13,207 bases of DNA, taken from Planctomycetota bacterium (GTDB taxonomy: Bacteria > Planctomycetota > Planctomycetia > Pirellulales > Pirellulaceae). The notes beneath the pieces are model-generated. The model was given only the letters and a program-made list of their open reading frames with translations. It searched no databases and was not told the origin of the DNA. The stretch's first letter is position 1; the number at the start of each line of letters is the position of its first letter. The stretch lies in NCBI GenBank assembly GCA_023430365.1, contig JAEZAS010000439.1:1-13207 (forward strand), given 5' to 3'. Below are positions 7,103 through 13,121 of the stretch, piece by piece. Made by a program: the position numbers and the translations under genes.

Positions 7103-7133
7103 CCTTAAGTTCTTTAGTAGCAGGCTACCTCAG

Positions 7134-7610
7134 TTACAGGGTGCAGCAGCAAACCGGGGTGCCGCCGAAGCAAACGCAGCACAGGCAACCGGCTTCCATG
7201 CAGGCGGTCAGGCAGTCGCAGCAGGCCTGAACCATCTCGCAGCAGGCCTTGTCGCCGCTGGTGCAGGTGATGCAGACGCCGTCAGCCGTCAGTTCGCAGG
7301 TGCAATTGCACATGGTCATGTTGCACTGGCAAACGCAAACGCCGTTCTTCATGCACATGCACGAGCACAGCCCATCGCACAGCATTTTGCAGAGGTTTTG
7401 CAGCGTCGCGCAGCCGACTTCGTCGTCGCACGAACAGTACATCTTCATTCCGCCAGCACACTTCTCGAGTCGCATCGTGCAGCGCGGCACCATCAGCAGG
7501 TTGCCGGCCGTCGGCGTGAGCGTCGAGACGCCCATTCCCGGCACGGTCGTGCACGGGTTCATCGTGGCGGGGCCCATCGACATCGGGCGGTCGGTCATCT
7601 GAGCAAACAT
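7134..7610 (-). CDS. Cysteine- and methionine-rich protein, possible soft-metal binder
   Basis: A 158-residue protein with 32 Cys (about 20%) and 17 Met, no His or Trp, one Tyr and two Phe. The first 50 residues are Met-rich with few Cys (DRPMSMGPATMNPC). From about residue 51 Cys dominates in C-x-C, CC and CCC arrangements, for example YCSCDDEVGC, CSCMC, CVCQC, CNCTC, ACCDC, CLCCVC and a terminal CCC. No signal peptide or membrane segment is evident, so a cytoplasmic location is expected. The start is set by AAGGAG 7 nt before the ATG. A promoter about 160 nt upstream and a strong terminator 31 nt downstream make it monocistronic. Dense C-x-C, soft Met ligands and near-absence of aromatics resemble metallothioneins in composition, but I recognise no known family sequence. 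A structural disulfide-rich or spore-coat-like role is an alternative. The function is inference. Confidence 0.8.
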   Translation of the reverse strand: MFAQMTDRPMSMGPATMNPCTTVPGMGVSTLTPTAGNLLMVPRCTMRLEKCAGGMKMYCSCDDEVGCATLQNLCKMLCDGLCSCMCMKNGVCVCQCNMTMCNCTCELTADGVCITCTSGDKACCEMVQACCDCLTACMEAGCLCCVCFGGTPVCCCTL

Positions 7611-7771
7611 CGCAGATCTCCTTGTTGGCTTTCCCGAAAGGCCCGCAATCAACCGTGGGACCAGGGCAGCGCAACTTGATCAGCGTTCCTGCCGAACTTC
7701 CGCTCAGAACGCGAACACCAACGTGTAAGAAGCCTCCCGCATCAGATGGGTCGGCATTGAGGATTGCGGAA

Positions 7772-7800
7772 ACTATAGCACTCGCTGGAAAATTCGCCAA
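7772..7800 (-). promoter_or_regulatory. Sigma70-type promoter of the Cys-rich protein gene
   Basis: Read on the minus strand: TTGGCG (-35, 7795-7800), a spacer of exactly 17 nt, then TATAGT (-10, 7772-7777). The -10 matches TATAAT at five of six positions and the -35 matches TTGACA at four of six. The predicted transcription start lies near 7764, giving a leader of about 150 nt before the ATG at 7610. The leader is long enough to hold a regulatory structure. Confidence 0.6.
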
Positions 7801-7873
7801 CTGCTTTTACGAAGCTTTAAATGTTCAGTGTTTTGATGAACAAGCTGCTCTTTGCGTCGCGCGAATAACTGCC

Positions 7874-7955
7874 GGCAAAACAGGGGAATCGAACCCCCAA
7901 TTACTCAGGCTGGTGGCCGGTATAGGGGAAGCCTGCCGTCCTACCGCAATTCCGC
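7874..7955 (-). pseudogene. Degenerate tRNA-Gly-like element
   Basis: On the minus strand, GCGGAAT (7955-7949) can pair with GTTTTGC (7881-7875) as a 7-bp acceptor with several G-U pairs. GGGGG-TTCGATT-CCCCT (7898-7882) is a normal T-arm with the conserved loop, and GGTAGGAC resembles the D-loop/D-stem of tRNA-Gly. CAGGC/GCCTG (7935-7931 and 7910-7906) forms an anticodon-like stem with TTCCC in the usual loop position, suggesting anticodon CCC. However, the loop is about 20 nt instead of 7, and only 13 nt separate acceptor and anticodon stem, so there is no proper D-stem. No CCA is encoded. The best reading is a tRNA-Gly(CCC) pseudogene or a tRNA-like RNA; an unusual functional tRNA is not excluded. 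Confidence 0.5.
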
Positions 7956-8065
7956 AATTGCACGGGACTGCATAGCCAAATACTAGAACTCATCGGGGTT
8001 TGCGCCAACCCACTCCCCCCTTAGAATTGCCCCATCCGCACCGGGATCGCGGCCGCAGGCCGTGT

Positions 8066-8139
8066 GGGGCTGTAGCTCAATCGGTTAGAGCAGAGGACTC
8101 ATAATCCTTTGGTTCCCAGTTCGAGTCTGGGCAGCCCTA
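8066..8139 (+). tRNA. tRNA with CAU anticodon (elongator Met or lysidine-type Ile2)
   Basis: A full cloverleaf can be drawn: acceptor 8066-8072 with 8132-8138 (first pair G-U), T8-A9, D-stem GCTC/GAGC, anticodon stem 8093-8097 with 8105-8109, loop CTCATAA with CAU at 8100-8102, a 5-nt variable loop, and T-arm CCCAG-TTCGAGT-CTGGG. The discriminator base is A and CCA is not encoded. The intact D-arm and a first acceptor pair that is nearly paired do not suggest an initiator tRNA, so the choice is elongator Met or Ile2. Sequence around the anticodon (GACTCATAATC) resembles bacterial Ile2, but identity cannot be settled by eye. Confidence 0.9.
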
Positions 8140-8427
8140 CTTTTCTGTGCCTTATCGCTTGTAACAGAGTGCTTGACGCCAATTCTTTCGGGGCACACCC
8201 GCGGGCGTGAGCGCCGACGGGTCGTTCGATTCGCAGCCACGGTTGCCGCTCGCATCAGGCCAAAGGCCTTGGGCAGCAAACCGTTGGACAACAGTTATAA
8301 GAACAAGTGACAGTATCATTTTGTTGTCTTCGGCTAGTTTCTGTGTCCGGTCCAAGAGGATAATGGTCATCAGCCTGTCGTACTGAGACATCGTCAACAC
8401 TCGTCGAAGTCCGCGGAAGGCATAACC

Positions 8428-9210
8428 ATGATCGGCCCACAACTCTCACGGCGTTCTTTTCACCGCCTGGTCGCTGGAAACCTGCTGGCCGTGGGGCTAG
8501 CGAACTTCATGCATGGAACCGCCACGGCGGATGACCAGGGAGTGGAGTCGCTCGATCGATGGTTCCAAGACTATCGCAAGCTGGGTGAGCAACTGGCCCG
8601 CGGCGTCATCCGACAGGACGCCTGGCAGGACGGGATGGCCAGGCTCTATCAGGCGGTCTCGATTCCCGCACTGATGGAACGGATCGATTACAAACGGCTC
8701 GTCGACAAGATCTCCGGCAGCGACTTGGGCAATCGCGGCGAAGTGTTCCACACGCTCATGATGAGCGGCGACGGCAGCGAAGTGGGTTCGGGACCAGAGC
8801 CGCCCAAGGTCTTGATTACCAAGCTCGCCTTTATCAAGAAGGGACGCAGTGTTCCTCCGCACGGGCACTCGAACATGGTCTCGGCCTTCCTGAACATTTC
8901 AGGCGAGTTCCACGTGCGCCAGTACGATAAGCTCGCGGATCAGGACGACGCGCTCGTGGTTCGCCCGACCGACGACACGATCTGCGGCGCCGGGACCTGG
9001 TCCAGCATCTCGGATGTGCGTAACAACGTGCACTGGATCACCGCCAAGAGCGACGACTGTTTCATGTTCACATCCAAGATGATTGAGTTGACCGACGACA
9101 GGCCCTTCCATGGCCGAATGAATATCGACGTGCTCCGCGCCAGCGACCTTGGCAACGGCCGTCTGAGCGCACACAAAATCTCCGCCGCACAAGCCGCCGA
9201 ACTGTACTAG
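8428..9210 (+). CDS. Tat-exported cupin-like protein with a three-His site
   Basis: A 260-residue protein with a Tat-type N-terminus (SRRSFHRLV at residues 7-15, then a hydrophobic stretch to about 33). An alpha-helical segment (40-100) precedes a cupin-like barrel. Residues 139-159 fit the spacing of cupin motif 1, G-x5-HxH-x4-[E]-x6-G, with H145 and H147, but the usual Glu is Ser152. A third His (H202, in NNVHWITA) fits motif 2. Three His with the Glu lost is also the metal site of thiol dioxygenases such as cysteine dioxygenase, so an iron-dependent oxygenase is possible, but overall similarity to that family is not evident. GGAAGG 7 nt before the ATG supports the start. It stands alone between the tRNA and the regulator gene. 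The substrate is unknown. Confidence 0.8.
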   Translation: MIGPQLSRRSFHRLVAGNLLAVGLANFMHGTATADDQGVESLDRWFQDYRKLGEQLARGVIRQDAWQDGMARLYQAVSIPALMERIDYKRLVDKISGSDLGNRGEVFHTLMMSGDGSEVGSGPEPPKVLITKLAFIKKGRSVPPHGHSNMVSAFLNISGEFHVRQYDKLADQDDALVVRPTDDTICGAGTWSSISDVRNNVHWITAKSDDCFMFTSKMIELTDDRPFHGRMNIDVLRASDLGNGRLSAHKISAAQAAELY

Positions 9211-9435
9211 AGTTCGAATGGTAGGAGCGGGAGAAGTTCGTCGGACAGCGGCGGTCAAATCGGTGGTGCTCGCGACAGTTACTGTTATTGGACGCCATCC
9301 CAATAAGGCCGCTGTTCACGAGCACTGGTGAACGAAGTGGCCATTTGAAAACCGAGTCCCCCTATTTGTTGGACAGCGGAGGAGAAATTTTCCGCGGGTC
9401 GGCGCAACCGGAGGATTTTGTATACAATATGCACG
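9211..9435. other. Intergenic region upstream of the GntR gene
   Basis: It contains two copies of GGACAGCGG (9243-9251 and 9371-9379). It also contains two hairpins that cannot form together: GTGCTCG/CGAGCAC (9266-9272 with 9319-9325) and GTTCAC/GTGAAC (9314-9319 with 9328-9333). The operator palindrome is at 9415-9430. No terminator for the cupin gene is clear. Confidence 0.4.
9415..9430. promoter_or_regulatory. Palindromic GntR/FCD-type operator, probably autoregulatory
   Basis: The 16-mer at 9415-9430 is palindromic at 7 of 8 pairs, with a perfect core TTGTATACAA (9418-9427). A GTATAC-centred palindrome is typical of operators bound by FadR/FCD-type GntR regulators such as UxuR/ExuR. It ends 5 nt before the ATG of a GntR/FCD gene, an ideal place for self-repression. 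The core also resembles a -10 element (TACAAT). Confidence 0.6.
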
Positions 9436-10179
9436 ATGAAGTCGCTCACTGACCCTTCGACCGTGTCGCTCACTTCCATCAGCGATATTACGAAGCCGCT
9501 CCAGCGTGGAAGCCTGCGCACGCAAGTGAGCCGACGGTTGGCGATGGGCATTTTTGCCCGCCATTTTAGGGCTGGCGAAAAGTTGATCGTTCAGCCCTTG
9601 GCGGAGCAGTTTGGTGTGAGCCGAACGCCTGTCCGCGAGGCGTTGATGGAACTGGAATCGCTAGGCATGGTGGAGGTTCTGCCGCATAAGGGAGCGGTGG
9701 TTCGCAACTTTGGTCCGCAGGAAGCGCGCGACCTGGTTCAGTTTCGGTGCATTTTGGAGCGTGAAGCAATCCGAAGCGCCTGCGGCAGAATACCGCGCGA
9801 GCAGCTCGAGCAATTGCACCGCGAATTGAACCAGGTGATTCAGGCTCCCACGTCTCTCGCCGCCAGCGAGGCAACCGGAGAGCTCGACCTCCGCCTGCAC
9901 GCGACGATCGCGCACTACTGCCCCAACCGGCGCTTGCAGGAAGAGATTGCTCGATGCGGAACTGTATGTAAAGCGATGGCGGACGCCTACTATCTCCTGC
10001 TGCGGGCGTCGAATCGTTTCGTCCGAATCGAAGAGAACCTGGAGCATCTGAAAATTGTGGAAGCGTTGTTGGCCGAGGATTCAGAGGCTTCCCAAAAAGC
10101 CCTCGAGGCGCATCTCGATTCGTTTGTGGACGACTTCATCGCTAACTACTTTGAGGAAGAGGTAGCCCAACGGGCTTAG
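9436..10179 (+). CDS. GntR family transcriptional regulator, FCD (FadR) subfamily
   Basis: A 247-residue regulator. The N-terminal winged helix-turn-helix (about 25-92) is clear: LRTQVSRRLAMGIF, AGEKLIVQPLAEQFGVSR, TPVREALMELESLGMVE and PHKGAVV. The C-terminal FCD domain (about 98-235) keeps the metal/ligand residues D151, H155, H204 and H226 (LDLRLH, EHLKIVEALL, AHLDS). FCD domains usually sense small carboxylic or sugar acids. I chose the ATG at 9436. An in-frame TTG at 9418 lies inside the operator palindrome, only 2-3 nt after GGAGGA, so translation from it is unlikely but not excluded; the same GGAGGA is too far from the ATG. The gene precedes the DHDPS-like and Gfo/Idh genes on the same strand and probably controls them. 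The effector is unknown. Confidence 0.92.
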   Translation: MKSLTDPSTVSLTSISDITKPLQRGSLRTQVSRRLAMGIFARHFRAGEKLIVQPLAEQFGVSRTPVREALMELESLGMVEVLPHKGAVVRNFGPQEARDLVQFRCILEREAIRSACGRIPREQLEQLHRELNQVIQAPTSLAASEATGELDLRLHATIAHYCPNRRLQEEIARCGTVCKAMADAYYLLLRASNRFVRIEENLEHLKIVEALLAEDSEASQKALEAHLDSFVDDFIANYFEEEVAQRA

Positions 10180-10334
10180 TCGCTGCCTGGCGTAAGCTCC
10201 TTCTCGCGGATTCGACAAACGCTACCTAGGCGGCCCTCCCTGCAGCTGGCGAGCAACTCGGTTAAGGCATCAAAGGCCGAGGATCTCCAGCGATTCGGCA
10301 AAACCCACCTTTTAACAAGCAATTTCGCGAACTC

Positions 10335-10369
10335 TTGCAATTCCTATCGCACCTCGCTAATGTGCGATA
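10335..10369 (+). promoter_or_regulatory. Possible promoter with inverted-repeat operator before the DHDPS-like gene
   Basis: An 8-bp perfect inverted repeat, TATCGCAC (10345-10352) and GTGCGATA (10362-10369), has a 9-nt spacer. It overlaps a possible promoter: TTGCAA (10335-10340), a 17-nt spacer, and TAATGT (10358-10363, weak). It lies 39 nt before the ATG at 10408. The repeat differs from the GTATAC operator, so if it is a binding site it may serve another regulator. Confidence 0.4.
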
Positions 10370-10407
10370 TGTAATATGCAAAATTAAGTTCGCTTCGGAA
10401 GGGTATC

Positions 10408-11511
10408 ATGGCTCGGAACCAGCAAATTTCTCGACGGACTGCGCTCAAAGCTGCCTTGGCTGGTTTCTCGGGCGTCGTCGCCACTGCGGCGCTGCCTGGA
10501 CGCCGACTGAGCGCCGCATTCGCCGAGGCAACGCAGACCGACCCGAAGGTGCGCGGGCCATTTCCGATTCTGTCGACTCCCTTCACCGAGTCGGGCGAAG
10601 TCGATTACCAGGTGCTCGCGAAGGAAACGAAGTTTGTAGCCTGGGCTGGCTGCTCGGGAATGATCTGGCCTCAGTCCGGAGACAGCATTGATCTGCTGAC
10701 CCGGGATGAGAAGCTCAAAGGGATGGAGGTGCTGGCCGAGGCGACGCGCGACCTGCCGACGTCGCTGTGCCTCGGGGTCCAGGGAAAAGACACGGAAGAA
10801 ATGCTCCTCTTTGCGGAGCACGCGGAAAAGCTGAACCCGCAAGCCATCATCTCGCGTCCGCCCGACACCGGGAAAACGGAAGAAGACCTGCTGCAGTACT
10901 GGCGAGCGCTCGCGGCAGTGGCCAAGCGCCCGGTGATTTTGCAGACCACGGGTGGCGTCTCGTACAAGGGTCCGCTTCCTACGCCGAAGTTGATGATTGA
11001 ACTGGCGAAGGAATTCTCCCACTTCGGCTACATCAAGGAGGAAGCGGGCGACGTGTTCGGCCGCATGCGTGCTGAGATCGCCGCCATGCCGCCGGTCCGT
11101 CGGGTGTTTAGCGCCCGCGGCGGCATGCACTGGGTCGAAGAGTCGAAGCTTGGCTCGGAAGGCGTGATCACGGAACGGGCGGCCTACGCTGACGTGCTGA
11201 TGCGCATCTGGGAGTTGCAGCAAGGGGACAAAAACTCCGAAGAGCTGCGCGACGTGTTCAAAAAGTTCATCCACATGGTCGAGGTCAAGCCCGGCAGTTT
11301 GCGCGGTGCCAACCTTTATATCTGGAAGAAGCGAGGCGTCTTCAAGAACCTGGTGTCCCGCAACTACGGCCCTAAGGAATCGATTCCCTCCTCGCCCATC
11401 GTCTCGGAAATGAAGTTCACGGACGAGCAGATCGCGGAAATCGAAAAGCGGTTTGCGGCATTGCATCCGTTTCTCAAAGAAGTGACGCCGAATCTGGACG
11501 CCCAAGCCTGA
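10408..11511 (+). CDS. Tat-exported DHDPS/N-acetylneuraminate lyase family protein
   Basis: A 367-residue protein: Tat signal (ISRRTALKAALAGF at 7-20, cleavage perhaps after about residue 40), then a class I aldolase TIM barrel of the DapA/NAL family from about 48. The Schiff-base lysine is kept as K210 in YIKEEAGD, and GSEGVIT (249-255) matches the family's late motif. The usual GTTGE phosphate/carboxylate loop is GCSGM (81-85) with a few extra residues before the LLTRDE helix. The conserved catalytic Tyr of the YY-N-P motif appears replaced (IISRP at 147-151). It therefore probably performs an aldol or dehydration reaction other than lysine biosynthesis. GGAAGG 5 nt before the ATG supports the start. 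It is followed 62 nt later by a Gfo/Idh/MocA gene and preceded by the GntR gene, suggesting a sugar-acid pathway. The substrate is unknown. Confidence 0.9.
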   Translation: MARNQQISRRTALKAALAGFSGVVATAALPGRRLSAAFAEATQTDPKVRGPFPILSTPFTESGEVDYQVLAKETKFVAWAGCSGMIWPQSGDSIDLLTRDEKLKGMEVLAEATRDLPTSLCLGVQGKDTEEMLLFAEHAEKLNPQAIISRPPDTGKTEEDLLQYWRALAAVAKRPVILQTTGGVSYKGPLPTPKLMIELAKEFSHFGYIKEEAGDVFGRMRAEIAAMPPVRRVFSARGGMHWVEESKLGSEGVITERAAYADVLMRIWELQQGDKNSEELRDVFKKFIHMVEVKPGSLRGANLYIWKKRGVFKNLVSRNYGPKESIPSSPIVSEMKFTDEQIAEIEKRFAALHPFLKEVTPNLDAQA

Positions 11512-11573
11512 CGTCGGTCAAAACGGCCCAACGCTCGAATCAAGTTCCCCCGCATCTCTCCCTGCAGGCGACG

Positions 11574-13022
11574 ATGAGACATCCCAACCGACGCACGTTT
11601 CTTAAGCAAGCCGCCGCAGGCGGATTCGCCGCCGCATTCACGATTTCCGGCACCAAATCGTCGGGCCAGGTCATCGGCGCCAATGAACGCGTCCGTGTCG
11701 CCGTGGCTGGAATCAATGGTCGCGGGCAAATCCACATGGATGTGTTCGCCGCGATGAAAAATGTCGAGGTCTCGCATCTCGTCGATCCCGATAGCCGCCT
11801 GTTTGGGCCGCGTAGCTCATCGCTCGAACAAAAATCAGGGAAGAAGCCGAAATGCGTGCAAGATATCCGCGAGGCGCTCGACGACGCTTCGGTTAACGCT
11901 GTCTCGATCGCGGCGCCCAATCACTGGCATGCGCTGATGACGATTTGGGCGTGTCAGGCGGGTAAGGATGTGTACGTCGAGAAGCCTTGCAGCCACGGCA
12001 TCGCCGAAGGGCGGCGCATGGTCGATGCGGCGCAAAAGTACAACCGCATCGTTCAACACGGCACCCAGTGGCGCAGCGATCCCAAGTGGAAGCAGTACAC
12101 CAGCGACATCCGCCAGGGGAAGTACGGCAAGCTACAAGCTGCTCACATTCAGATTTTCCGTCCGCGAGAGAGCATCGGCGTGAAGAACCCTTCGCCTGCT
12201 CCGCGCGAATTGGATTACAACCTCTGGGTCGGCCCCGCGCCGATGAATCCCCATCGCACCAACCTGGTGCACTATCGCTGGCACTGGATTTGGGCCTACG
12301 GCGACGGTGAACTTGCCAATCTTGGTTCCCATGAGCTGGAAATGGCGCGCTGGGCGATGCCCGAATCGGCCCAGCCGAAATCGGTGGTAAGCCTGGGAGG
12401 CCGCTACGGATACAAAGACCAGGGAGAGACGCCTAATACGCAGCTCACCCTCTTCGATTTCGGCGATACGAAGCTGGTTTGCGAACAGCGTGGTCTGCAC
12501 TTCGACAAACCGCTCAAAATGAGCATCGATTTCCACACCGATGAAGGAACCATCCGCGAGGGGAAATTCTACCGGCACGGGAAGAAGGAAGGCGAGCCGA
12601 TCGCCGGAGCGCCGCCAAGTGGGCTCCCCGAAAACTATGCTCGCGAGCATTTTCAGAACTTCATCGACTGCGTCCGCAGCCGAAAGGCGGAGGAACTTGC
12701 CTCCGACGTGCTCGACGGCCATCGAACCGCAATTTTGGCCCACCTGGGCAACATCTCCTACCGCCTCGGCCAGGCCACTCCGTTCTCTCAAGCACCATCA
12801 GGGCCAGCAGCTGAGAACCAACTCGCTTCCGAGACCTTTAGCGATCTGAAACGGCATCTCGTGGATGCGGCCGGCCTCAACCTTTCGGCTGCCACGTATC
12901 AACTCGGTCCCGCGCTCCATTTCGATGCTGCGACGGAACGGTTCCACGATTCACCCGAAGCCAATCGACTGCTCACCCTGCCGTATCGCGCCGACTTCGC
13001 GCTGCCGGAGATTACGGGTTAG
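11574..13022 (+). CDS. Tat-exported Gfo/Idh/MocA family oxidoreductase
   Basis: A 482-residue protein. A Tat signal (NRRTFLKQAAAGGFAAAF, residues 5-22) precedes a Rossmann domain with the nucleotide motif VAGINGRG (44-51). The family signature EKP is at 136-138 (YVEKPCSHGIAEGRRM), and the C-terminal alpha/beta domain carries GDGELANLGSHELEMARWA (243-261), with H253 at the usual catalytic/substrate position. About 60 extra residues follow the expected domain end (after GQATPF). The start is supported by CAGG 5-6 nt upstream. Exported members of this family, such as Zymomonas glucose-fructose oxidoreductase, carry a tightly bound nucleotide through the Tat pathway, so extracytoplasmic function is plausible. 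It follows the DHDPS-like gene by 62 nt and is probably co-transcribed with it. The sugar or cyclitol substrate is unknown. Confidence 0.93.
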   Translation: MRHPNRRTFLKQAAAGGFAAAFTISGTKSSGQVIGANERVRVAVAGINGRGQIHMDVFAAMKNVEVSHLVDPDSRLFGPRSSSLEQKSGKKPKCVQDIREALDDASVNAVSIAAPNHWHALMTIWACQAGKDVYVEKPCSHGIAEGRRMVDAAQKYNRIVQHGTQWRSDPKWKQYTSDIRQGKYGKLQAAHIQIFRPRESIGVKNPSPAPRELDYNLWVGPAPMNPHRTNLVHYRWHWIWAYGDGELANLGSHELEMARWAMPESAQPKSVVSLGGRYGYKDQGETPNTQLTLFDFGDTKLVCEQRGLHFDKPLKMSIDFHTDEGTIREGKFYRHGKKEGEPIAGAPPSGLPENYAREHFQNFIDCVRSRKAEELASDVLDGHRTAILAHLGNISYRLGQATPFSQAPSGPAAENQLASETFSDLKRHLVDAAGLNLSAATYQLGPALHFDAATERFHDSPEANRLLTLPYRADFALPEITG

Positions 13023-13032
13023 CTCAATCATC

Positions 13033-13056
13033 GCGTCGTGATTGCACTCACGACGC
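13033..13056 (+). terminator. Hairpin after the Gfo/Idh/MocA gene, possible terminator
   Basis: GCGTCGTGA (13033-13041) pairs perfectly with TCACGACGC (13048-13056) around TTGCAC, starting 10 nt past the stop codon. No T-run follows directly; CTTTTA comes about 17 nt later. It may be a weak terminator, an mRNA-stabilising stem, or a separator from the following DUF1559 gene. Confidence 0.5.
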
Positions 13057-13121
13057 CCCATCGCTCAATCGCTTTTATCGCCTGCTTTATACCTACCAAA
13101 GAAAGCCCAAAGGAAACGGTC

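Larger units (their letters stand above)
6832..7133. other. Intergenic region between two small genes
   Basis: No gene is seen. The region contains the terminator of the Cys-rich gene (7066-7102), a nested inverted repeat (6982-7026) and the presumed leader of the 73-residue gene. I found no convincing -35/-10 pair for that gene. Confidence 0.5.
7611..8065. other. Intergenic region: Cys-rich gene leader, promoter and tRNA-like element
   Basis: No protein gene is seen. It contains a minus-strand leader of roughly 150 nt (7611 to about 7765), with a small hairpin (7626-7642) just upstream of the Shine-Dalgarno. It also contains the promoter at 7772-7800 and a tRNA-like element at 7874-7955. 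I saw no clear promoter for the plus-strand tRNA at 8066. Confidence 0.6.

Noticed and set aside
7086..7679. Long plus-strand open frame opposite the Cys-rich gene.
   Set aside because: It is antisense to a gene with a promoter, ribosome binding site and terminator on the minus strand. Its Ala/His-rich translation is what the complement of Cys codons gives.
10384..11505. 373-codon minus-strand open frame opposite the DHDPS-like gene.
   Set aside because: It is antisense to a recognisable Tat-exported aldolase-family gene with a good Shine-Dalgarno, and has no family signature of its own.
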